Shown here in pieces: positions 1-5,305 of a stretch of 14,920 nt of DNA. The DNA lies in assembly GCA_910579745.1 (NCBI GenBank), contig CAJTVH010000061.1:1-14920 (forward strand), in the 5' to 3' direction. Below the pieces are notes generated by a model. It was not told the DNA's origin. It ran no database searches and saw only the letters and a program-made list of their open reading frames with translations. The position numbers and the translations under genes are program-made. This DNA comes from an uncultured Clostridia bacterium (GTDB lineage Bacteria > Bacillota > Clostridia > Lachnospirales > CAG-274). The number at the start of each line of letters is the position of its first letter. Within the stretch, counting starts at the first letter, position 1.

Positions 1-1
1 G

Positions 2-157
2 ATAGCAAAATTATTAGAAATAACTTCACGTAACTACCAAAGATATGAAGCAGGAACACTTGAACCAAATATTGATAAGCTTATTGCTTTAGCCGACTAC
101 TTCAACGTCTCCATAGATTACCTTGTTGGTCGCTCCGACGACCCCACACGCCACTAA
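2..157 (+). CDS. XRE-family repressor, 3' end only
   Basis: The C-terminal 51 codons of a helix-turn-helix XRE repressor run in from the left edge and end in TAA at 155-157; the start lies outside the window. Visible are the end of the recognition-helix region (SRNYQRYEAGT), then the usual XRE continuation EPNIDKLIALADYFNVSIDY and the terminal LVGRSDD. This is the standard pattern of Cro/CI-like regulators with no C-terminal protease domain. It converges on the antirepressor at 190-1050, the same tail-to-tail arrangement seen further right, so it may belong to a further cassette extending left of the window. Family assignment is firm; target is unknown. Confidence 0.85.
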   Translation: MAKLLEITSRNYQRYEAGTLEPNIDKLIALADYFNVSIDYLVGRSDDPTRH

Positions 158-161
158 CTTT

Positions 162-178
162 ACCCCTTTTAAGGGTAT
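162..178. terminator. Weak hairpin between convergent genes
   Basis: TACCC and GGGTA can pair around a CTTTTAA loop between two converging genes. The stem is only five pairs and has no strong T tract, so termination here is a guess based mainly on position. Confidence 0.25.
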
Positions 179-189
179 GTACACTTCTT

Positions 190-1050
190 TCAAGCGCACC
201 CATATACCTTACTCCATTTGTCAAAGTTCTCAATAATCCATTTCCTGCCTTTTTCAGTCCATTTCAAACAAGGCTTTGTACGCTCGTCCTCATAACTTTT
301 ATAATCAGCGTAACGCTCCGTAATTAGCCATTCATATTTTGCGTAGGGGCACCACGTACCTGATTTATTTTTGAAAATAATTCTGTTCGCTGACATAATT
401 TTATTTAACTTTGACGCGCTGTTTAGTCCTAAGTCTTTTGCGATAACAGTTGTCGCTATTAGTTCTTTATTGTTTAAAACATTGTCGTGATATTCCGCTT
501 TGGGTTTGAGTTTTGTATTTTCTAAAATTAACGGAGCCATTGCTTTATTAACCTCAATTTCAGTCAATCCTTTCGCGGCAAGAATACTTTCCTGACCCCC
601 TTTGTAAATAGACAACAGAAGCTTTGCTTTTAACTGCTCATCAAAATTAATTATCTCCCGCATAGCAAAATACTCATCAATCAATTTATCGTGTACTTCC
701 CACGCTAAATCAGTATCCATTATTTTGATTAATTTAGCGTAGCCTCTTTCAGATAGTATATAAATGTGTTCCGCTTGTGTTATAGATTGCTTCGCGTACC
801 CTATTTTTAAGAGAATTTCTAACGTGCCTGTCTCACCGACACGTTGCTTTAAGTCAATAAAATCAACATTCTCTTTGAATCTTTTAATATTCTCTGAAAT
901 TCTTTCTCTTACATGCTTATTTTGCATTTTATGTATCTCCGCTATGGTCTTATCAGAAACACACTTCTTGCCCTCGCCAAAACCGCCGTACACAACGGGA
1001 ATTTCTCTTCCCATGAAATTTTGTTTACCGCCTAACGTTATTTCTATCAT
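190..1050 (-). CDS. Phage-type antirepressor with ORF6N and KilA-C domains
   Basis: A 286-residue protein with the two-domain layout of phage antirepressors. The N-terminal ORF6N DNA-binding domain is at about residues 12-110 (GREIPVVYGGFGEGKKCVSD, then TIAEIHKMQNKHV and the IDLK segment). A linker follows, then a KilA-C (ANT) domain at about 183-277 starting KLKPKAEYHDNVL, with ELIATTVIAKDLGLNSA and the closing KWTEKGRKWIIEN. In this family the protein counteracts a prophage repressor or regulates early genes. The ATG at 1050 is preceded by GGAGGA about 10 bases upstream. It lies 32 bases downstream of the small gene 1083-1253, so both are probably transcribed from the minus promoter at 1290-1318. 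It looks intact, unlike its two relatives at 1832-2274 and 3030-3142. Confidence 0.9.
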   Translation of the reverse strand: MIEITLGGKQNFMGREIPVVYGGFGEGKKCVSDKTIAEIHKMQNKHVRERISENIKRFKENVDFIDLKQRVGETGTLEILLKIGYAKQSITQAEHIYILSERGYAKLIKIMDTDLAWEVHDKLIDEYFAMREIINFDEQLKAKLLLSIYKGGQESILAAKGLTEIEVNKAMAPLILENTKLKPKAEYHDNVLNNKELIATTVIAKDLGLNSASKLNKIMSANRIIFKNKSGTWCPYAKYEWLITERYADYKSYEDERTKPCLKWTEKGRKWIIENFDKWSKVYGCA

Positions 1051-1082
1051 TCGGCTTCCTCCTAACTTTTAAAATTAAAAAT

Positions 1083-1253
1083 TTATATTGCATTTAATTT
1101 TGTTAAAGAATTAAGAGGCTTTTTAGACAATTCATTTTTCACTCCATTTTCAGCTACTTCTGCCACTCTTACTAACTGCATAAAATAAGCCTGATTCTGA
1201 GGAGATAATTTTTTTAAAATATCTGTAGTCTCTTTAATAATTGTAGTTTCCAT
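1083..1253 (-). CDS. Small cassette protein 1, 56 aa, unknown function
   Basis: A 56-codon gene with ATG at 1253 and a GGGAGG ribosome binding site just upstream. The segment ILKKLSPQNQAYFMQLVRVA (residues 12-31) resembles the C-terminal segment of the divergent repressor 1406-1744 (IFNNLTPETQKYLLLMAKEL), but no helix-turn-helix is present. It is the first gene after the strong minus promoter at 1290-1318 and is followed by the antirepressor at 190-1050. Counterparts sit at the same place in two further cassettes (2338-2493 and 3268-3471). A role as a repressor partner or modulator is inferred from the shared motif; no named family is recognised. Confidence 0.72.
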   Translation of the reverse strand: METTIIKETTDILKKLSPQNQAYFMQLVRVAEVAENGVKNELSKKPLNSLTKLNAI

Positions 1254-1270
1254 TATAATCCGCCTCCCTT

Positions 1271-1340
1271 TTATTAATTTTATGATTATATAATATCATT
1301 AATTTAATAAAGAGTCAAGATTTTATTAACTTAATGATAT
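1271..1340. promoter_or_regulatory. Operator set of cassette 1
   Basis: A 19-base element occurs three times. ATATCATTAATTTAATAAA at 1293-1311 matches the reverse complement of 1322-1340 at 18 of 19 positions. A weaker copy in the second orientation is at 1271-1289. The core ATTAAnTTAAT is itself near-symmetrical, as expected for a dimeric XRE repressor. The middle copy lies in the -35/-10 spacer of the minus promoter and the third abuts both -35 elements, so repression of the minus promoter by the repressor at 1406-1744 is the simplest reading. Confidence 0.6.
1290..1318 (-). promoter_or_regulatory. Minus promoter of cassette 1
   Basis: On the minus strand TTGACT (1313-1318) and TATTAT (1290-1295) are separated by exactly 17 bases, 37 bases upstream of the small gene's ATG. 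An operator-like repeat at 1293-1311 fills the spacer. Confidence 0.75.
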
Positions 1341-1346
1341 TTTTTA

Positions 1347-1375
1347 TTGATTTTTTATAATTAATATGATAAAAT
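1347..1375 (+). promoter_or_regulatory. Plus promoter of repressor 1
   Basis: TTGATT (1347-1352), a 17-base spacer and TAAAAT (1370-1375) precede the repressor start at 1406; GAGGTG is the ribosome binding site. Confidence 0.65.
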
Positions 1376-1405
1376 AATATTACAATACATAAATGAGGTG
1401 AACAT

Positions 1406-1744
1406 ATGACTGACCGCTTAAAACAACTCCGTAAAACTTTGAAAATAAATCAGACAAATTTCGCAAACCAATTAGGAATAACTCAAACCGCTTATTCTAT
1501 GATTGAAAACGGTATCAATCCTTTATCTGACAGACATATTAAAGTCATTTGTTCTGTTTATAACGTAAATGAAAATTGGCTGCGTTTTGGAAAAGGAGAA
1601 ATGTTTTTTTCTTCTCCATACGAAAAAGAATTAAACAAAATTTTTAACAATTTAACTCCTGAAACTCAAAAATATCTTCTTCTTATGGCAAAAGAACTCC
1701 TTAAAACTCAAAATGAATTGCTTAAATCAAAAGATGATAATTAA
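1406..1744 (+). CDS. XRE repressor of cassette 1
   Basis: A 112-residue repressor. The N-terminal XRE helix-turn-helix covers about residues 4-60 (MTDRLKQLRKTLKINQTNFA, then LGITQTAYSMIENG as the recognition part). It ends in the motif VICSVYNVNENWLRFGKGEM, shared with the repressors at 2629 and 3609. Residues 78-102 (IFNNLTPETQKYLLLMAKEL and on) are probably a helical oligomerisation tail. ATG at 1406 follows GAGGTG at good spacing. It is transcribed away from the small gene 1083-1253 across a shared control region and is expected to repress that promoter. No protease domain is present, so inactivation would have to come from an antirepressor or partner protein. Confidence 0.88.
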   Translation: MTDRLKQLRKTLKINQTNFANQLGITQTAYSMIENGINPLSDRHIKVICSVYNVNENWLRFGKGEMFFSSPYEKELNKIFNNLTPETQKYLLLMAKELLKTQNELLKSKDDN

Positions 1745-1782
1745 TACCTAAACAATAATGTTGATAAATAAATATAACTACA

Positions 1783-1828
1783 AATGTGGTGAATGTTTGA
1801 ATACTCGTCTAAAATAAGTAAAATTTAT
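1783..1828 (+). pseudogene. Remnant of an XRE repressor start
   Basis: After a GGTG ribosome-binding-like sequence, TTG at 1797 begins NTRLK and then a TAA stop. The bases match the start of the repressor at 2629, which reads TTG AAT ACT CGT TTA AAA CAA; here the last codon is TAA, a single C-to-T change. Similarity fades by about 1825, where the antirepressor pseudogene's 3' end begins. It is best read as the scar of a deleted cassette. Confidence 0.6.
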
Positions 1829-1831
1829 TTC

Positions 1832-2274
1832 CTAATTCTTCATCGCAATTTCTTTGTCTTTTTGAAATAAAAGTTTTTGAGCCTCAATTACCGCTAACGC
1901 AATAAGATTTTCTCCTGATAATTTTTCTTTTTCTTTTACCTTGAAATAAGTTTCCTCTAAATTGTCAAACTGCTCCCACGCCCTGTCAGTATCAAGAATT
2001 TTACAATGACGGTTTGCTCCCCGTTCTGCCCAAAGGTAAAGGCTTCTTGTCATATTAGAAATTTGTAGGTAACTATTAGTTACCCGCAAATTTTCTTTGA
2101 ACACTTTTAAATCTTCACCTTTTAAAAAATAATAATGTTTCCCTCCTCAAAATTTTTATTGTTTCGGTTAAAATTCATCTTAATATTATCAACCGTTGTT
2201 TCATAAATCTCTGCCAACTGTTGGGTGGTCAAAATTCTTTGCCCGTTGTGTTTTAAAATCGGTAAATCAATCAT
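1832..2274 (-). pseudogene. ORF6N-type antirepressor, frameshifted and truncated
   Basis: From ATG at 2274 the protein reads MIDLPILKHNGQRILTTQQL and continues AEIYETTVDN through FNRNNKNFEEG, a typical ORF6N start, then hits a stop at 2122-2124. Moving one frame over at about 2138-2142 restores HYYFLKGEDLKVFKENLRV, as if one A had been lost from GGAAAACAT. The second part (1832-2104) carries ERGANRHCKILDTDRAWEQF, which parallels ERGYAKLIKIMDTDLAWEV in the intact antirepressor, and ends ALAVIEAQKLLFQKDKEIAM. The gene stops where the KilA-C domain would begin. It sits downstream of the small gene 2338-2493, in the cassette-standard place. Confidence 0.8.
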
Positions 2275-2337
2275 CAAATTCCTCTTTTGAATAATTTAAA
2301 ACTCTACTGTCTTAAAATCTGTAATTATTTTATTTGT

Positions 2338-2493
2338 TTAAATACATTGTTCACTTTTTTTATTTTTCAAATATTCATTCTCCATTTTAAAAGCTTTAGT
2401 CATTAATAAAACAATGTTTAATTGTTCTTGATTTAAAGTTTTTTCATTTTTTGCAATTTCATATAGTATATTAATAGAATTTTCTTTTTTCAT
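2338..2493 (-). CDS. Small cassette protein 2, 51 aa, unknown function
   Basis: A 51-codon gene with ATG at 2493, preceded by AAAGGAGG and the strong minus promoter at 2528-2556. The sequence is charged and helical; LNQEQLNIVLLMTKAFKMEN (residues 20-39) lines up with the LSPQNQ and LSEKNK segments of the other two small cassette proteins, though more loosely. It lacks a DNA-binding motif. The next gene downstream on this strand is the frameshifted antirepressor. Real expression is likely because promoter, ribosome binding site and position are conserved across the cassettes; function is unknown. Confidence 0.65.
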   Translation of the reverse strand: MKKENSINILYEIAKNEKTLNQEQLNIVLLMTKAFKMENEYLKNKKSEQCI

Positions 2494-2508
2494 AACCTTA
2501 ACCTCCTT

Positions 2509-2588
2509 TAGTAACTTTGTTACTATAATTATATTGTTTTGTTACTTAAAAGTCAATAACTTTTAAAAAAAATTATTGCAATGTTACT
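2509..2588. promoter_or_regulatory. Operator set of cassette 2
   Basis: TAGTAACTTTGTTACTA at 2509-2525 is a perfect 7-3-7 inverted repeat just downstream of the minus -10. Its half-site GTTACT recurs at 2541-2546 (minus spacer) and 2583-2588 (plus spacer). The sequence is unrelated to the operators of cassettes 1 and 3, so each repressor probably has its own specificity. Confidence 0.58.
2528..2556 (-). promoter_or_regulatory. Minus promoter of cassette 2
   Basis: On the minus strand TTGACT (2551-2556) and TATAAT (2528-2533) are 17 bases apart, a near-consensus promoter for the small gene 2338-2493. Confidence 0.78.
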
Positions 2589-2604
2589 ATTTTTATGTTA
2601 TAAT
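2576..2604 (+). promoter_or_regulatory. Plus promoter of repressor 2
   Basis: TTGCAA (2576-2581), 17 bases, TATAAT (2599-2604); the repressor begins 25 bases downstream. A GTTACT half-site in the spacer suggests autoregulation. Confidence 0.75.
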
Positions 2605-2628
2605 ACAATTATAAGAGGTGATTATTAG

Positions 2629-2991
2629 TTGAATACTCGTTTAAAACAAATAAGAAAAGAGTTAAATTTCAGTCAAAAAGATTTTGCTAATAAGCTTTTA
2701 TTAAGTCAAGGTACTTTAGCTCAGATTGAAAAAGGCGCACGTTCTGTAACCGATAGAACTATCAAAATAGTTTGTAGTGAATTTAATGTAAGAGAAGAAT
2801 GGTTACGAACTGGAAAAGGAAATATATTTAATTCTCCACAAGGCAAAATTCAATCTATTGCTAAAGAACTTAATCTAACTGAGATAGAGTTAGAAATTAT
2901 AGAAAATACCGCAATTTTAAAAGATTATCAACAAAAAATCATTTTGGATTTAATAAAAAGTATTCAAAAAAATGACTCAAATAAAACTTAA
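2629..2991 (+). CDS. XRE repressor of cassette 2 (TTG start)
   Basis: A 120-residue repressor starting at TTG 2629, supported by AGAGGTG about nine bases upstream and by alignment with its paralogues (MNTRLKQIRKELNFSQKDFA). The XRE helix-turn-helix covers about residues 4-60 and ends with KIVCSEFNVREEWLRTGKGN, almost the same as in the repressors at 1406 and 3609. The C-terminal tail (residues 75-115) is helical but diverged from the LxPxxQxY motif of the other two. Convergent with the antirepressor fragment at 3030-3142; the open frame of that fragment even runs 53 bases into this gene's 3' end on the other strand. Confidence 0.87.
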   Translation: MNTRLKQIRKELNFSQKDFANKLLLSQGTLAQIEKGARSVTDRTIKIVCSEFNVREEWLRTGKGNIFNSPQGKIQSIAKELNLTEIELEIIENTAILKDYQQKIILDLIKSIQKNDSNKT

Positions 2992-3029
2992 AAGCAATAG
3001 AGATAGAATTTATAATTTTATCTCTATAT

Positions 3030-3142
3030 TCCGCTATGGTCTTATCAGAAACACACTTCTTGCCCTTACCAAAACCGCCATACACAACTGGAATTTCTCT
3101 TCCCATGAAATTTTGTTTACCGCCTAACGTTATTTCTATCAT
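3030..3142 (-). pseudogene. 5' fragment of an ORF6N antirepressor
   Basis: From ATG at 3142 the first 38 codons are nearly identical to the intact antirepressor at 190-1050 (MIEITLGGKQNFMGREIPVV through KKCVSDKTIAE, with E26 changed to K). Identity stops abruptly at 3030; the frame then reads unrelated codons to a stop at 2939. The ribosome binding site is retained. This is a truncated copy left by recombination or deletion, not a plausible functional antirepressor, although a short peptide could still be made. Confidence 0.85.
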
Positions 3143-3155
3143 TCGGGTTCCTCCT
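3030..3155. repeat. 126-base direct repeat, copy 2 (copy 1 at 938-1063)
   Basis: The block matches 938-1063 with only a few substitutions over 126 bases, covering the antirepressor ribosome binding site and first 38 codons. High identity in a neutral fragment points to recent duplication or ongoing exchange. Confidence 0.85.
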
Positions 3156-3158
3156 TTA

Positions 3159-3257
3159 TCAAAATTCTATTAACTCTGATTTTAACCTAACTTTAGGTAT
3201 CTCAAATACTTTATTATTTCCTGCTCTTTTCTTGATAAAACTATAGCCATTCTTAAC
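3159..3257 (-). pseudogene. Fragment of a small, possibly DNA-binding, protein
   Basis: A 32-codon frame reads VKNGYSFIKKRAGNNKVFEI and then PKVRLKSELIEF before TGA, with a stop immediately upstream and no start codon or ribosome binding site. The shape recalls the C-terminal half of small excisionase/MerR-type domains, but it is too short to assign. It occupies the space between the small gene 3268-3471 and the truncated antirepressor, and is probably a remnant. Confidence 0.3.
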
Positions 3258-3267
3258 CTATTTCTAC

Positions 3268-3471
3268 TTAAAAGTTAATTTCGCTAATTTTATTAAAAAT
3301 ATTTTTTTTATTTGTTTCTTGTACCTGTTTTGCATGACTTTGGAATTTGTAAGACTGTTCGGTCACTTTTTGAGCAACTTCTATACTTTTAGCAATTAAA
3401 ATAACAATATCTTTATTTTTTTCCGAAAGTTTACTAAAAATAGTTTGCATATCAATATTTTTACTTGTCAT
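3268..3471 (-). CDS. Small cassette protein 3, 67 aa, unknown function
   Basis: A 67-codon gene with ATG at 3471 behind AAGGAGGG and the TTGACA promoter at 3514-3542. Residues 11-30 (IFSKLSEKNKDIVILIAKSI) match the tail of its divergent repressor partner (IFDKLSPVLQDYLIKTAKDL, residues 80-99 of the gene at 3609) and small protein 1. The C-terminal half is polar with many Gln and Lys residues. There is no helix-turn-helix. A similar C-terminal end (KKISKINL) is left as a scar at 3942-3965, so this small gene also existed in a further copy. Confidence 0.7.
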   Translation of the reverse strand: MTSKNIDMQTIFSKLSEKNKDIVILIAKSIEVAQKVTEQSYKFQSHAKQVQETNKKNIFNKISEINF

Positions 3472-3488
3472 TTACAACCCTCCTTTTT

Positions 3489-3589
3489 ATCGTTTATTGA
3501 TATTTATAATACAATATTATATCAATTATAGATATATGTCAAGTCGTTTTTTGATATTATACTTGACTCTTTTATCATTTGTTGATATT
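3489..3589. promoter_or_regulatory. Operator set of cassette 3, three direct repeats
   Basis: A 16-base element of consensus RTCRTTTNTTGATATT appears at 3489-3504, 3543-3558 and 3574-3589. The first lies just downstream of the minus -10, the second between the two -35 elements and the third across the plus spacer and -10. The number and placement resemble the three-site operators of temperate phage switches. Confidence 0.6.
3514..3542 (-). promoter_or_regulatory. Minus promoter of cassette 3
   Basis: On the minus strand TTGACA (3537-3542) and TAATAT (3514-3519) with 17-base spacing drive the small gene 3268-3471. Confidence 0.75.
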
Positions 3590-3591
3590 AT
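3563..3591 (+). promoter_or_regulatory. Plus promoter of repressor 3
   Basis: TTGACT (3563-3568), 17 bases, TATTAT (3586-3591), then GGAGGTG ahead of the ATG at 3609. Confidence 0.75.
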
Positions 3592-3608
3592 TATTTTGGA
3601 GGTGTTTT

Positions 3609-3929
3609 ATGAACAATCGAATTCGTGAATTAAGAAAAGCTCTTAATCTAAGTCAAAAGGAATTTGCACAAAAAATAGGTTTAAAGCAAAATGCTATAAG
3701 CTATATGGAAAAAGATGGTTCCACCATTACAGAACAAAATATCAAAATAATATGTTCTCAATTTAATGTCAATGAAAATTGGCTACGTACAGGTTTTGAA
3801 AAAATGTTTATTGAAAATGAAAAAAAACAAAAGGAATTTTTTTACATTTTTGATAAGCTTTCACCTGTTCTTCAAGACTACTTAATCAAAACCGCTAAAG
3901 ATTTATTAGAAGCTCAATCAAAACTATGA
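3609..3929 (+). CDS. XRE repressor of cassette 3
   Basis: A 106-residue repressor. The ATG at 3609 is preferred over the upstream in-frame ATG at 3579 because GGAGGTG sits at 3599-3604 and the resulting start MNNRIRELRKALNLSQKEFA aligns with its paralogues; 3579 would fall inside the promoter. The XRE helix-turn-helix is at residues 4-60, ending IICSQFNVNENWLRTGFEKM. Residues 79-103 (YIFDKLSPVLQDYLIKTAKD) form the helical tail that the small proteins imitate. It is divergent from the small gene 3268-3471 and likely represses it through the repeats at 3489-3589. Confidence 0.88.
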   Translation: MNNRIRELRKALNLSQKEFAQKIGLKQNAISYMEKDGSTITEQNIKIICSQFNVNENWLRTGFEKMFIENEKKQKEFFYIFDKLSPVLQDYLIKTAKDLLEAQSKL

Positions 3930-3941
3930 CCCTATTCCCTA

Positions 3942-3965
3942 AAGGTTAATTTTGCTAATTTTTTG
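3942..3965 (-). pseudogene. 3' scar of a small cassette gene
   Basis: On the minus strand a short frame reads KKISKINL followed by TAG, close to the C-terminus NKISEINF of the small protein 3268-3471, and the DNA around it (about 3940-3980) resembles 3265-3310. No start or body remains. Confidence 0.4.
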
Positions 3966-3991
3966 TTTTTTATTATAATTTAAATAAAAAA

Positions 3992-4204
3992 TTAGGCTCC
4001 TTTGGTTTTATTTTCAAACAACTTATCATCTTCATTAAATTTAAACAAAAAATCAGCATTATACTCAGGTAAAAGTAAAGTACAAGTTTTTTTAAATTCC
4101 AAATAAGTAAAATCAGTAATTCCATATAATTTATTTTGTATAGTTTTTTCACTTACACTTAAAAATTCCGCATACTGTTTTATACTGATATTTTTTTGAT
4201 ATAA
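3992..4204 (-). pseudogene. HTH-type small regulator lacking its start
   Basis: A 70-codon open frame without ATG, GTG or TTG at its 5' end reads SIKQYAEFLSVSEKTIQNKL, YGITDFTYLEF and then KKTCTLLLPEYNADFLFKFN. The first part has the look of an XRE-like recognition helix (YAEFLSVSEKTIQNKL) and the second that of short phage Cro-like proteins that end a few residues after 'FLF'. The N-terminal helices are missing where the sequence meets the next gene's ribosome binding site at 4210. It is probably a decayed repressor cut by a recombination joint. Confidence 0.55.
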
Positions 4205-4224
4205 TTACGCAAGGAGGTAATTAT

Positions 4225-4566
4225 ATGGACTTTTTAGAAAAATTAAATTTTTTAATGGATAAATTCAACATGAACAAAAGCACATTATCTAAAGCCTGTG
4301 ATATTCCATATACTACAGTTGATGGCTGGTATAAAAGAGGATATGAGGGACTTAAATTACCGACATTAAAAAAGTTATCAAATTATTTCGACATAAGCCT
4401 TGACTACTGGGCTGATGATAGCTTAATTGAACCTATTCCTAAAAAAAACTATAATCCTATTTTAACCAAAAAAGAATTGCAATTTCTTAATGACTATCGC
4501 AAACTTAATCCTGAAATTCAATACATCATTGAGCAAATAATCAATTATGAAATTAACAAAAATTAA
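4225..4566 (+). CDS. XRE-family regulator, unpaired
   Basis: A 113-residue protein with GGAGG directly upstream of ATG 4225. The helix-turn-helix spans about residues 5-65: MNKSTLSKACDIPYTTVDGW, KRGYEGLKLPTLKKLSNYFD and ISLDYW. The C-terminal segment ELQFLNDYRKLNPEIQYIIE (84-103) again carries an L-x-P-x-x-Q-Y helix like the cassette repressors. It belongs to a more distant XRE subgroup than the three paralogues and has no divergent small gene, only a broken HTH fragment upstream. TATAAT at 4200-4205 could be its -10, with no convincing -35. It may be the sole remainder of a fourth cassette. Confidence 0.83.
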   Translation: MDFLEKLNFLMDKFNMNKSTLSKACDIPYTTVDGWYKRGYEGLKLPTLKKLSNYFDISLDYWADDSLIEPIPKKNYNPILTKKELQFLNDYRKLNPEIQYIIEQIINYEINKN

Positions 4567-4618
4567 TTTTAACTTTTAAAATAATAGCATATAAATTTTA
4601 CATTTTTCGTATATTGTA

Positions 4619-4656
4619 TTGACAAATTACGAATTTTACTTTACCATAATTTATGG
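4619..4656 (+). promoter_or_regulatory. relB promoter with palindromic operator
   Basis: TTGACA (4619-4624), 17 bases, TACCAT (4642-4647). CCATAATTTATGG at 4644-4656 is a 6-1-6 inverted repeat overlapping the -10, a natural site for autorepression by the RelB ribbon-helix-helix protein. Confidence 0.6.
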
Positions 4657-4671
4657 AAAGGAGTTTTATAT

Positions 4672-4929
4672 ATGGCAAACTTAAATATTCGTGTTGACGA
4701 TACTCTAAAAAAACAAGCTGAAACAATTTTTTCTGAACTTGGTATTAGCCTTTCAACCGCAACTACAATGTTTTTAAAACAAGTGGTACGTTACAATGGT
4801 ATTCCTTTTGAGCTTCGTATCGACCCATTTTATTCAACTGAAAATCAAGCCCGTTTATTAGAGGCAAAAAAACGCATGGAACAGACTGGCGGTACTGTTC
4901 ATGAGCTGATTGAGGCAGAAGATGATTAA
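4672..4929 (+). CDS. relB: RelB/DinJ-family antitoxin
   Basis: An 85-residue antitoxin. The N-terminal ribbon-helix-helix (MANLNIRVDDTLKKQAETIF, then ELGISLSTATTMFLKQVV) is the hallmark of RelB/DinJ proteins and both dimerises and binds the operator. The C-terminal part (about 55-85), including ARLLEAKKRMEQTGGTVHEL, is expected to wrap and block the toxin. ATG follows AAGGAG. The stop overlaps the toxin start by eight bases, so the pair is translationally coupled. The DinJ-like antitoxin next to a YoeB-type toxin is a mixed pairing, known in the RelE superfamily. Confidence 0.93.
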   Translation: MANLNIRVDDTLKKQAETIFSELGISLSTATTMFLKQVVRYNGIPFELRIDPFYSTENQARLLEAKKRMEQTGGTVHELIEAEDD

Positions 4930-5185
4930 AGCATGGGACGATTTAGCTTGGAATGACTATTTATATTGGCAAACACAAGATAAGAAAACTCTAAAACGTA
5001 TTAATCAATTATTGCAGGATATTGACCGTAATGGATATTCTGGTATCGGCAAGCCTGAACCTTTAAAAGGCAATATGCAAGGATATTGGAGCCGCCGAAT
5101 AGATAATGTGAATCGTCTTGTTTATCGTATAAGCAATAACAGAATTGAAATTCTACAATGCCGCTCACACTACAATAGTAAATAG
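4922..5185 (+). CDS. yoeB: YoeB-family mRNA interferase toxin
   Basis: An 87-residue RelE-superfamily toxin that cleaves mRNA in the ribosomal A site. Start ATG 4922 is chosen over TTG 4910 because it puts every YoeB landmark in register: E46 in GKPEPLKGNMQGYWSRRI, R65 in NVNRLVYRI and H83-Y84 in CRSHY match the catalytic Glu46, Arg65, His83 and Tyr84 of E. coli YoeB. The N-terminus IKAWDDLAWNDYLYWQTQDK is typical. Three extra residues (NSK) follow the Tyr that ends the E. coli protein. All catalytic residues are present, so the toxin looks active. It is followed by a strong hairpin. Confidence 0.95.
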   Translation: MIKAWDDLAWNDYLYWQTQDKKTLKRINQLLQDIDRNGYSGIGKPEPLKGNMQGYWSRRIDNVNRLVYRISNNRIEILQCRSHYNSK

Positions 5186-5220
5186 TTATTTCAGATTATA
5201 AAAATCTGGAATAACTATTT
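5180..5220 (+). terminator. Long hairpin after yoeB
   Basis: An 18-base arm (5180-5197) pairs with 5203-5220 around a five-base loop, with one T-G mismatch. The arm includes the toxin's stop codon. No run of T follows, so it may stabilise the mRNA end rather than act as a classical intrinsic terminator. Confidence 0.6.
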
Positions 5221-5305
5221 AAAATTCTTAACAGACTACTACCTTTATTTTTTTATAATTTTATTGTAGCTATCAAAATATACCATTCTATTAGTCCAAT
5301 CAAAA

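Noticed and set aside
764..1072. Plus-strand open frame of 102 codons
   Set aside because: It is antisense to the clearly identified ORF6N/KilA-C antirepressor and has no ribosome binding site.
2939..3029. Extension of the antirepressor fragment to a 67-residue protein
   Set aside because: Similarity to the intact antirepressor ends at 3030; the rest is antisense to the 3' end of repressor 2 and the intergenic gap.
3579..3608. Upstream ATG for repressor 3
   Set aside because: It lies within the promoter, has no ribosome binding site, and adds ten residues absent in the paralogues.
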